From SZUA-309 sp965232595 (GTDB lineage: Bacteria > Pseudomonadota > Gammaproteobacteria > Pseudomonadales > Azotimanducaceae): a DNA stretch of 64,000 nt. The notes beneath the pieces are model-generated. The model saw only the letters and a list, made by a program, of their open reading frames with translations, did no database searches and was not told where the DNA came from. The DNA is taken from contig OZ246983.1 of the NCBI GenBank assembly GCA_965232595.1, positions 682,001 to 746,000 on the forward strand, in the 5' to 3' direction. Each line of letters opens with the position of its first letter. Positions within the stretch are counted from its first letter, which is position 1. The translations under genes were made by a program, and so were the position numbers. Positions 16,857 to 24,101 of this stretch are shown piece after piece.

Positions 16857-16892
16857 ATGAACAGAGATGAACATAAATGTTCACTATGAACA
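16857..16892. promoter_or_regulatory. candidate operator for the BlaI-like repressor
   Basis: Three direct copies of ATGAACA (16857-16863, 16867-16873, 16886-16892) and one inverted copy (16877-16883) lie within 36 bp upstream of the repressor start. The middle pair forms the near-perfect palindrome TGAACATAAATGTTCA (16868-16883). BlaI-family proteins bind dyads of this size near their own promoters. Confidence 0.65.
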
Positions 16893-16938
16893 AAAATATG
16901 CACCCAGAGGCGTTGGCTGTCAAGCCGGTACCGAAAAA

Positions 16939-17913
16939 TCAGTCAGGGTTGGAGTCGATCAGCGCCTGGTTGACAGCGCGCCAGCGCTCGACGAAATCCG
17001 GATCGTAGGCGGTTTCCGGCGACTCACGAACCAGCACGTCGAGAGACTCCGTATCGGTACCGAGCAGAATGCGCCAGCGGCCGGCATGCACGCCGTCGAG
17101 GATGATCCGGGCAGCCTCTGCCGGCGCCATGCCGAGCGCTTTCATGTCGGCTATTTCCCGGGCACCTGCCTCGCGGATCTCGTCGTCGCTCATCGCCTCG
17201 TGATCTTTCCGGCCGGCGATGGTCCAGCGCTTTCTGGCAGCCGCAACATCCTCCGCTGTCCAGCCTGCGGGCTGCTGATGCCCGAGCACTTCCGCACTGT
17301 GCTCAATGATCCCGGTACCCGTGTGGCCAGGCATGACAACGCTCACCTGCAGATGCGGCGCGTTGAAACGGAAGTCGTGAATCAGGGCCTCCGAGAAGCC
17401 GCGTACCGCAAACTTCGCCGCGCTGTAGGCCGTGTGCGGCACGTGACCGCCGAGCACGGCGCGCAGCGCGTTTGCACTCGCCATGTTCACCAGGTAGCCA
17501 CGAGTGCTGTTCAGCAGCAGGGGCATGAACGCCCTCGTCATCTGGTACACGCCGTTCCAGCAGATGGAGAAGGTCCGCTCCCACTCGTCGCGGGGGCTTT
17601 CGAGGAAGCTGCCGCCACCGCTGATGCCGGCATTGTTGATGAGAAGCTCGATGTGATCCGTGTCGTGGGCCGAACGAACCTGGTCGGCAAACGCCAGCAC
17701 CTGCCGCTCATCGGCCACGTCGCAGACACCGGCGCTGACCCGCACCGCGTCGTTTTCAGCTTCGCAGAGGCCCACCGTCTCGGTCAGGTTCGGCTCCGAG
17801 ATATCGCACAGAGCAAGATCACAGCCTTCGCCGGCAAGCTGCAGGGCCAGGGCTCGACCGATGCCCGAGCCGGCGCCGGTGATCACCGCCAGGTTGTTTT
17901 CAAACGTGCTCAC
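16939..17913 (-). CDS. short-chain dehydrogenase/reductase
   Basis: This 324-residue SDR has the Rossmann nucleotide-binding motif TGAGSGIG (12-19), NNAG (93-96) and the catalytic Ser146, Tyr163 and Lys167 (YSAAK). The acidic residue after beta-2 (CDISE) suggests NAD preference. The C-terminal 90 residues are longer than in minimal SDRs and may form a lid. It is the last gene of a six-gene operon and overlaps the preceding dehydratase gene by 4 bases. The substrate is unknown; operon context suggests oxidation of a hydroxyacyl or hydroxylated intermediate. Confidence 0.9.
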   Translation of the reverse strand: MSTFENNLAVITGAGSGIGRALALQLAGEGCDLALCDISEPNLTETVGLCEAENDAVRVSAGVCDVADERQVLAFADQVRSAHDTDHIELLINNAGISGGGSFLESPRDEWERTFSICWNGVYQMTRAFMPLLLNSTRGYLVNMASANALRAVLGGHVPHTAYSAAKFAVRGFSEALIHDFRFNAPHLQVSVVMPGHTGTGIIEHSAEVLGHQQPAGWTAEDVAAARKRWTIAGRKDHEAMSDDEIREAGAREIADMKALGMAPAEAARIILDGVHAGRWRILLGTDTESLDVLVRESPETAYDPDFVERWRAVNQALIDSNPD

Positions 17914-18905
17914 TGGGCAGGTGCACCGGGATCACGGCCGCTCGCATCCGCGATCGCGCCGAGAAACTTGCCGAGCTCGATGTTTCTGCCGCAGAGCACT
18001 ACGGCCACCCTCTGGCCGGCCAGCGAACCGCGCTGCTGCAGACATCCGGCCAGGGCCACCCCCGCAGAGCCTTCAACGATCCAGCGCTCTTCCCGGGCCA
18101 GCGTGGCGAGTGCCGCGCCGATCTCCGCTTCGCTGACGAACAGGTGCTCGTCCACCCAGGCCTGACAGCTTTCGAAAGTGATGGCATCGGGCTCCACCCC
18201 GCCAGCCGTGCCATCCGAGAGCGTGGCGGTTTCCGCCACTTCGTGAATCTCTCCCTTCTCCAGGCATCTGGCCATGGTGGGCGCGTTCGCAGGCCAGCAG
18301 CCATAGACCCGCACCCCAGGCTGCCGATGCTTCAGCCAGGCGGCAACGCCGGAGATGAGGCCGCCACCGCCGACCGAGACAAAAACCGCGTCCAGCTCGG
18401 GCAGCGACTGATCGAGCTCGAGACCAATGGTGCCCTGCCCTGCCACCACCAGCGGGTCGTTGTAGGGTGAGACGAACACCTGACCGGATTCCTCTGCGGC
18501 CTGCCGGGCCGCCAGCTCTGCCGCCAGCCCGTCTTCTCCCGGTACCGCTACCACGTCAGCGCCCATCGCCCGCATGGGTGCGATCTTCACCGCGGCCGCC
18601 TGCGCGGGCACGTAAACGGTTGCCGACACACCGAGCAGCGCAGCGGCACGGGCCACCCCCTGACCATGGTTTCCGGTGCTCGCCGCGACCACGCCCGCCG
18701 CCCGTTCCGCTGGCGTCAGGTTCTGCATGCGGTTCAGCGCGCCACGAAGCTTGAAGGAGCCCGTGTGCTGGAGGTGCTCACACTTAAGCTGCAGCTCGAA
18801 ATCTTCCAGCCAGAGCGCTCGGGTGGTGGGTGTGTTTAAAACGTGGCCGGCAATGGCCGCATGCGCCCGCTCGATGGCCGCGGGCAGTTCCTTCAACCAG
18901 CTCAA
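17910..18905 (-). CDS. PLP-dependent threonine/serine dehydratase-like protein
   Basis: This fold-type II PLP enzyme of about 331 residues carries the Schiff-base lysine in HTGSFKLRGALNRM, the cofactor phosphate region STGNHGQGVA and the SVGGGGLISG loop. It lacks a C-terminal ACT domain and so resembles catabolic threonine dehydratases or serine racemases. The longer open frame reaches 19058, but its first 51 codons run inside the GST gene; I chose the TTG at 18905, 13 bases after the GST stop. Start confidence is low. Its place in an acyl-CoA operon is odd for amino-acid catabolism, and the true substrate may be a related beta-hydroxy amino acid. Confidence 0.82.
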   Translation of the reverse strand: MSWLKELPAAIERAHAAIAGHVLNTPTTRALWLEDFELQLKCEHLQHTGSFKLRGALNRMQNLTPAERAAGVVAASTGNHGQGVARAAALLGVSATVYVPAQAAAVKIAPMRAMGADVVAVPGEDGLAAELAARQAAEESGQVFVSPYNDPLVVAGQGTIGLELDQSLPELDAVFVSVGGGGLISGVAAWLKHRQPGVRVYGCWPANAPTMARCLEKGEIHEVAETATLSDGTAGGVEPDAITFESCQAWVDEHLFVSEAEIGAALATLAREERWIVEGSAGVALAGCLQQRGSLAGQRVAVVLCGRNIELGKFLGAIADASGRDPGAPAQ

Positions 18906-18918
18906 CTGCCGGCCGCCA

Positions 18919-19701
18919 TCAGCCGCCGATGACCTGCGCCACCTGGTCAGCAACCGCCTCACCCGCTTTCCGGAAGCCGGCAACCAGCGGTGCGGGCAGC
19001 AGATCGGAGACCGCTGCCTGATAGGAAGGTCGCGCCTGCACTCGCTGATACCAGTCACTCAATCCTGCGCGACCCTGAAGCAGGCCGTCCAGATTCAGGT
19101 GGTCGACCCGCAGCACGTAGGGCAGCAGGGCGGCGTCCGCCAGAGAGAAAGACTCGCCGACCAGAAACGGCTGGCCGGACAGCGTCTGATCAGCCAGATC
19201 GAAAAACTTCTCGTGCATCTGATAGGCGCCGACGAACTCCGGCGCGGCCACGCCGTGATCGATCACCGAACGGCGCTGAGCACGGCGGCCCGGATCCGGG
19301 ATCGCCGCAATCAGCGCGTCCACCTCTTCTGCCGGTCGTGCCAGCATCCCCGGTCGAGCACCGATCGCGAAGGTCTGAATGCCGCAGAACGGGTGCAGCT
19401 CATCAATCTTCTTGGTCCAGAGCCGCATGGCGTGCCGACCGGCCGCGTCCGTCGGCCCCAGGGCGGGTTCCGGATAGGCCTCATCCAGATACTCGTTGAT
19501 CAGCGTCGACTCGACGAACACCCGACCGCCATCCTCCAGGGTCGGCACCACGGCCGCGGGATTCTTGGCCACGTACTCCGGCGCAAACTGATCCCCGGCC
19601 AGCAGGTCGAGCAGCTCGCTCTCGTAGTCGAGCCCCTTCTCGGCCAGAACCAGGCGCACTTTCTGGGAGCAGGTGGAAATCACGTTGTGATAGAGCTTCA
19701 T
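18919..19701 (-). CDS. glutathione S-transferase family protein
   Basis: The 260-residue protein has an N-terminal thioredoxin-like domain (KLYHNVISTCSQKVRLVLAE, then AVVPTLEDGG and FVESTLINEYLDE for glutathione binding) and a C-terminal all-helical domain with FLVGESFSLADAALLPY. Ser9 or Cys11 in STCSQKVR is the probable thiol-activating residue. It is the fourth gene of the minus-strand operon, 22 bp after the alpha/beta hydrolase gene. Likely roles are glutathione conjugation or isomerisation of a pathway intermediate. Confidence 0.88.
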   Translation of the reverse strand: MKLYHNVISTCSQKVRLVLAEKGLDYESELLDLLAGDQFAPEYVAKNPAAVVPTLEDGGRVFVESTLINEYLDEAYPEPALGPTDAAGRHAMRLWTKKIDELHPFCGIQTFAIGARPGMLARPAEEVDALIAAIPDPGRRAQRRSVIDHGVAAPEFVGAYQMHEKFFDLADQTLSGQPFLVGESFSLADAALLPYVLRVDHLNLDGLLQGRAGLSDWYQRVQARPSYQAAVSDLLPAPLVAGFRKAGEAVADQVAQVIGG

Positions 19702-19723
19702 CGCGGCCTCGTAAGAAACAGGT

Positions 19724-20626
19724 TCAGGACTTGAGCTCAGCGAGCATGGTCTTCAGATGCTCGGTGAACGCCAGCGGCTGGTCGAGAAACACATGGTGCT
19801 GGGCGTGGTCCACCGCCACCGCCGGGAACTCCTGCGGGATCAGGGTGCGCATGTAGTCGAGCGTGCTGCGGGAAAACAGCTCGCTGTCGGCGCCGTAGAT
19901 CAGGCCAAACGGCAGCTTCAGGCTGGCGTACTCCTCCGGCTCCCGCTCACCGCCTTTCATGGTGCCGGACAGGTCCTCGTCGTACTTCCAGCTCCAGCCG
20001 CCGCCATCCACCGGCATCACCGAGTGCCGGGCGATGTACTCCATCACGTACTGATTCTCGCAGGGCTGAGGCGGCTGCAGCCGGAAACGGCCGATGGCCG
20101 TGCGCTTGTCCGGATAAATCTTCGCCTGCCCGCCCATCATCATGGTCAGGTGCTCCGGCGGCGGGTCGTCCGGGTTGCGGATCCCGGAGTCCACCAGGAT
20201 GAGGCCGCCGAAGCGCTCCGGAAACAGGTTGGCCGCCTTAACCGCCATGGCGCCGCCAAAGCTGTGCGCCACCACCACCACGTCGTTGCCGAACCCCGCG
20301 TCGTCGCAGACCGCAACGATCTCTTCCGAGAAAGTGGTGCTCGAGTACTCGTAGCGGTAATCCGAATCGCCCATGCCGGTCAGGTTCATGGCGGCGACGG
20401 TGTAGTCCTCCATGAAAGCCGGGGCGATGAAGTCCCACCAGTGGGAGTGCGCAAACATGCCGTGAATGAGCAGCAGCCCGGGTTTTCCGGAAGAGGCATC
20501 GCCCCACTTCTGGTAGCTCACGTCGCACTCGTCCACCTCGACGGTGTGCGTGCTGTACTCCGTTTCGATGGCTTCGAAGAACCACTCCGGAATGGTGGGT
20601 CCCGTGTCTTTGTCCCAGCGCGCCAT
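19724..20626 (-). CDS. alpha/beta hydrolase
   Basis: The 300-residue alpha/beta hydrolase has the oxyanion-hole HG at 55-56 (LLLIHGMFAHS), nucleophile Ser122 in the elbow AHSFGG, and the probable catalytic His near 277 in DHAQHHVFLDQP. There is no signal peptide, so it is cytoplasmic. Start and stop lie 2 bp and 22 bp from the neighbouring operon genes. It could hydrolyse an ester, lactone or C-C bond in the pathway; esterase, epoxide hydrolase and meta-cleavage hydrolase cannot be separated by eye. Confidence 0.88.
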   Translation of the reverse strand: MARWDKDTGPTIPEWFFEAIETEYSTHTVEVDECDVSYQKWGDASSGKPGLLLIHGMFAHSHWWDFIAPAFMEDYTVAAMNLTGMGDSDYRYEYSSTTFSEEIVAVCDDAGFGNDVVVVAHSFGGAMAVKAANLFPERFGGLILVDSGIRNPDDPPPEHLTMMMGGQAKIYPDKRTAIGRFRLQPPQPCENQYVMEYIARHSVMPVDGGGWSWKYDEDLSGTMKGGEREPEEYASLKLPFGLIYGADSELFSRSTLDYMRTLIPQEFPAVAVDHAQHHVFLDQPLAFTEHLKTMLAELKS

Positions 20627-20628
20627 GT

Positions 20629-21759
20629 TCAGAACCCTCCAAATCGCTTCAGGTGAAAATCAACGTTGCCGAACAGGGTGTCGATCATGGTGAGTCGCTT
20701 GAAGTAGTGACCCACGTTGAGCTCATCGGTCATGCCCATGCCGCCGTGCAGCTGAACCGCACCCTGGGCGACGAAACGGCCGGACTTGCCCACCTGAACC
20801 TTGAACGCGGAGACCGCCTTCCGCGCCTCGTCGTCATAGCCCTCGTCCATGCGCATGGCCGCCATGTACATGAGCGACTTGGACTGCTCGTGCTCCATGA
20901 ACATATCGACCATCCGATGCTGGAGAACCTGGAACTTGCCGATGGGCTGGCCGAACTGCTCGCGGGTTTTGCAGTACTCCACCGTGTCTTTGTAGAGCAC
21001 CTCCATACAGCCCACCGCTTCGGAGCCGACCGCGAGGATGCCCTCGTCGATGACCTGCTCAATGACCGGGTAACCGGCGCCCAGGGTGCCGAGCAGCGCC
21101 TGGGCATCGAGCGCAACGTTGTCGAACGTAACTTCCGATGCGCGGAAAGCATCAACGGTGGGGTAATCGCGCCGGGATACGCCCTGCGCATCTGCCGGGA
21201 CCACAAACAGCGAGACACCGTCCTGATCCCGCTGCTCACCGCTGGTTCGTGCGGTGACCACGAAAAAGTCCGCCGCTGGCCCGTTCAGGACCACACACTT
21301 GTAACCGCTCAGCCGAAAGCCGTCGCCGTCCGCTGTTGCGCTGGTGGTGAGGTCGGCCAGATTGAATCGACCCTGTGGCTCGGCAAAGGCCAGCGCCGCC
21401 TGCCGGGAACCATCGATCAGCCCGGCCAGCAGCTCTTCTTTCTGGGCTGCGCTGCCGGCGATCTTCAGGGCGCCGCCGGCGAGAATCACGCTGGCCAGAT
21501 AGGGCTCCACCACCAGGCCCTTGCCGAACTGCTCCATCAGAATCATGGTGTCGACGGCACGGCCACCAAAGCCGCCATCCGCTTCCGGAAACGGCACGCC
21601 CAGCCAGCCGAGTTCGGCGAAGGTCCGCCAGTTATCGGCGCTGAAGCCAGCATCCGTTTCGGTGATCGCCCGACGGGCATCGAAGCTGTAGTCGTTCTGC
21701 ACGAACTTCTCGACGCTGTCTGCGAGCAGCGTCTGCTCATCGGAAAAAGAAAAATCCAT
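20629..21759 (-). CDS. acyl-CoA dehydrogenase, first of an adjacent pair
   Basis: This 376-residue flavoprotein would introduce an alpha,beta double bond into an acyl-CoA. The N-terminal helical domain, the beta-domain (LAFAEPQGRFNLADL, then LSGYKCVVLNG) and the C-terminal helical domain (CKTREQFGQPIGKFQVLQH, GGMGMTDELNVGHYFKRL) are present. The usual catalytic Glu of the MCAD-type TYEGT motif is missing; the aligned sequence is DTLFGN. That pattern occurs in divergent enzymes acting on branched or ring substrates. It lies 8 bp after the second, more divergent dehydrogenase gene, so a heteromeric enzyme is plausible. Confidence 0.9.
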   Translation of the reverse strand: MDFSFSDEQTLLADSVEKFVQNDYSFDARRAITETDAGFSADNWRTFAELGWLGVPFPEADGGFGGRAVDTMILMEQFGKGLVVEPYLASVILAGGALKIAGSAAQKEELLAGLIDGSRQAALAFAEPQGRFNLADLTTSATADGDGFRLSGYKCVVLNGPAADFFVVTARTSGEQRDQDGVSLFVVPADAQGVSRRDYPTVDAFRASEVTFDNVALDAQALLGTLGAGYPVIEQVIDEGILAVGSEAVGCMEVLYKDTVEYCKTREQFGQPIGKFQVLQHRMVDMFMEHEQSKSLMYMAAMRMDEGYDDEARKAVSAFKVQVGKSGRFVAQGAVQLHGGMGMTDELNVGHYFKRLTMIDTLFGNVDFHLKRFGGF

Positions 21760-21767
21760 ACCTGTCC

Positions 21768-22832
21768 CTATTGCCCCCGCAGGTCCCCCGGCAGACCCAG
21801 GTGCGCTGCGAGCCGGTCCCGCTGCAGCCTGGCGTCGCCATCAAGATACCGGATCAATTCTGCCATCGCATCCCGGGCGGCCAGCGCCGGCGCCGGCAAC
21901 TCGTTGTGCTGGCGGTCGGCTTCCGGCGCCGGCAGGGCATAGTAGCCGAGCCGCTGCAACGACAAACCGGCCAACGTACGGCCAAGCTCGGCGCTGCGAA
22001 TGGCAAGGGCTTCCCGCAGCGACGCATCTGCGGCAACCACCGCCCGCTGCTCAACTGCTTCCAGGGCCTCAAGCTCAACGCCGAGCGCCGCCAGTTCAGA
22101 GGCTTCGAGCAGGGCCTGTTCGGCCTCCGCGCTCAGCAGCTGCTCATAACGGAATCGCAGCCGGGCCGTCCAGCAGGACACGCCGCCCGCGGCGACGTCC
22201 GTAGGCCCGGCAAGCACCGTCGCGAGCGACGGGTGCGAATTGCTGCTGGCCAGCACTTCGAAGGTGAGGCCGCCGAGGTAGACGGTATCCGGGTCCGACG
22301 GCTGGTTGGTCAGCACCGACCCGGGGCTGAGCTCGGCCAGCACCAGCGCGATGTCCGTCCCTTCGCTGAGAACCAACGCCAGGCTTTCCGCATCCGCGGC
22401 AGCATGGGCCAGCGTTCGCTCCGCCAACACCTGAGGAGATCCCGGATGGCCCAGAAAACGACCGGGTAGCGGCGCCGCGCCTCGGATAGAACCGTGCAGT
22501 GCCCAGCGCATCCGGCCTGATGCCATGGCGGGGAGGAAGCGCCGGCAGAGATCATCGTCTGCCAATGCCAGCAAGAGCGGGCCGACCATCTGCAGCGTTG
22601 CGGTGTCCAGCAGCGGCGCGCCGCAGTGCCCGAGCGTCCGCTCCACCAGGAAGGCCTCATCCGCGGCCAGGCCGCCACCCCAGGGTTGCGGCCAACCCGG
22701 GGCGCTCCAGCCGTACCGGCACAGGGCACTGAAGTAGCCTTCGCGGTCGCTGCCGATCGGCAGCCACTCAGCGGCGAACGACCGGACCGACGCCACCAGT
22801 GCCTCTTGCTTTGCCGTCAACTCGAGATTCAA
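21768..22832 (-). CDS. divergent acyl-CoA dehydrogenase-like partner subunit
   Basis: The 354-residue protein has the N-terminal dehydrogenase fold (LTAKQEALVASVRSFAAEWLP, then YGWSAPGWPQPWGG) and a C-terminal helical domain, but its middle and active-site regions are much less conserved than its neighbour's. It is the first gene of the minus-strand operon. In alpha2beta2 acyl-CoA dehydrogenases such as the steroid side-chain enzymes of actinobacteria, one subunit binds FAD while the other is degenerate; this pair has that look, by inference only. The ATG at 22832 is followed directly by the conserved domain. Confidence 0.82.
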   Translation of the reverse strand: MNLELTAKQEALVASVRSFAAEWLPIGSDREGYFSALCRYGWSAPGWPQPWGGGLAADEAFLVERTLGHCGAPLLDTATLQMVGPLLLALADDDLCRRFLPAMASGRMRWALHGSIRGAAPLPGRFLGHPGSPQVLAERTLAHAAADAESLALVLSEGTDIALVLAELSPGSVLTNQPSDPDTVYLGGLTFEVLASSNSHPSLATVLAGPTDVAAGGVSCWTARLRFRYEQLLSAEAEQALLEASELAALGVELEALEAVEQRAVVAADASLREALAIRSAELGRTLAGLSLQRLGYYALPAPEADRQHNELPAPALAARDAMAELIRYLDGDARLQRDRLAAHLGLPGDLRGQ

Positions 22833-22925
22833 TTCCGCCCCCGTCTGCCGGGTGAATTTTACCAGGCCCCCTGGCAGCCCTCAGGCAAAGGAGGCAACAT
22901 AGCTGGCTGATTTTGGGGGAACACT
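22833..22925. promoter_or_regulatory. divergent promoter region between acyl-CoA dehydrogenase operon and crotonase
   Basis: These 93 bp separate two divergent genes of related metabolism and must hold both promoters. A CTGCC...GGCAG dyad with an inner CCAGG/CCTGG lies near 22845-22876 and could be a shared operator. GGGGGAA just upstream of 22926 is the crotonase ribosome binding site. No regulator gene is adjacent. Confidence 0.45.
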
Positions 22926-23783
22926 ATGAGCTACGAGACCATCACCACCGAGGTGACGGACGGCATCCTGACGTTGACGCTGAATCGGCCGGAAATGCTG
23001 AACGCGTTCAACCAGACGATGATGAACGAGATGATTGCGGTCTGCGACGAAGCGGACGCCAACGACGACGTTCGGGCGATCATCGTTACCGGCGCCGGGC
23101 GCGGTTTCTGCGCCGGGGCGGACCTGTCTTCCGGCGGCAACACCTTTGATTCCGACGCCCGCGACGACCGGGCCGGTGGCCTGCAGCCGGATGGTGGCGG
23201 CCTGCTGACCCTGAGGATCTACGAGCTCAAGAAACCCATCATCGCCGCCATTAACGGCCCGGCAGTGGGGGTTGGCGTCACCATGACGCTGCCCATGGAC
23301 ATCCGCATCGCCTCGGACAACGCCAAGTTCGGCTTCGTCTTCGCCCGTCGCGGCATCGTTCCGGAAGCCTGCTCGAGCTACTTCCTGCCCCGGGTGGTCG
23401 GCATCAGCCAGGCCCTGGACTGGTGCTACAGCGGCAAGGTGTTCCCGGCCCAGGAAGCGCTCGCCGGCGGGCTGGTGCGCAGCCTGCACCCCGCTGACGA
23501 GCTCCTGGATGCCGCCCGCGCCATCGCCACAGAGATCAGCGCCAACACCTCGGCCGTGTCGGTGACGCTGATCCGCCAGATGATGTGGCGCATGCTGGGG
23601 GCGGACCATCCCATGGAGGCGCATAAGATCGACAGCCGCGGCATTTACCATCGGGGCCGGTCGGACGATGCGAAGGAAGGGGTAAACGCCTTTTTAGAGA
23701 AGCGCCCGGCGGAGTTTCCAGGCAAGGTCTCCGAGGACCTGCCGGACTATTATCCCTGGTGGGAGCCGCGTAAATTCAGCTGA
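22926..23783 (+). CDS. enoyl-CoA hydratase/isomerase (crotonase) family protein
   Basis: This 285-residue crotonase contains the first oxyanion-hole segment (GRGFCAGADLSSGG) and the second (INGPAVGVGVTMTLPMDI), followed by FGFVFARRGIVPEACSSYFL. The Glu in VPEACSS sits at one of the two usual hydratase glutamates. It would hydrate or isomerise the enoyl-CoA made by the divergent acyl-CoA dehydrogenases. Length and motifs are normal for the family. The next gene (CDGSH protein) starts 32 bp downstream. Confidence 0.92.
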   Translation: MSYETITTEVTDGILTLTLNRPEMLNAFNQTMMNEMIAVCDEADANDDVRAIIVTGAGRGFCAGADLSSGGNTFDSDARDDRAGGLQPDGGGLLTLRIYELKKPIIAAINGPAVGVGVTMTLPMDIRIASDNAKFGFVFARRGIVPEACSSYFLPRVVGISQALDWCYSGKVFPAQEALAGGLVRSLHPADELLDAARAIATEISANTSAVSVTLIRQMMWRMLGADHPMEAHKIDSRGIYHRGRSDDAKEGVNAFLEKRPAEFPGKVSEDLPDYYPWWEPRKFS

Positions 23784-23815
23784 GCGGCAGCAGGAACAAC
23801 CCGAAAGGAGGAAGG

Positions 23816-24055
23816 ATGAGCGAACCAACGATTGCGCAGAAAGCGCCCTACCCGGTGGAGGTCACCAGCGGCAAGAAGTACTTCTGGTGCGCCTGCGGCA
23901 AGAGCGAGCGCCAGCCGTTCTGCGACGGCTCCCATGAGGGCACCGAGTTCACACCGCTCTCCTACACCGCGGAGGAAGACCGCACCCTGTATTTCTGCGG
24001 CTGCAAGCACACCAAGGGCGTCCCGCTGTGCGACGGTTCGCACAACGCGCTCTAG
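23816..24055 (+). CDS. CDGSH iron-sulfur domain protein
   Basis: The 79-residue protein has two complete CDGSH motifs. Each gives three Cys and one His for a redox-active [2Fe-2S] cluster: C25, C27, C36, H40 and C61, C63, C72, H76. The tandem arrangement matches bacterial two-motif CDGSH proteins, which are soluble and of uncertain role in electron transfer or cluster handling. A strong AAAGGAGG lies just upstream of the ATG. It probably shares a transcript with the crotonase gene. Confidence 0.95.
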   Translation: MSEPTIAQKAPYPVEVTSGKKYFWCACGKSERQPFCDGSHEGTEFTPLSYTAEEDRTLYFCGCKHTKGVPLCDGSHNAL

Positions 24056-24101
24056 GCTGAGTTCGCGCAGACGCGCGCCATGATCTGGATGAGGTTTTGC
24101 C

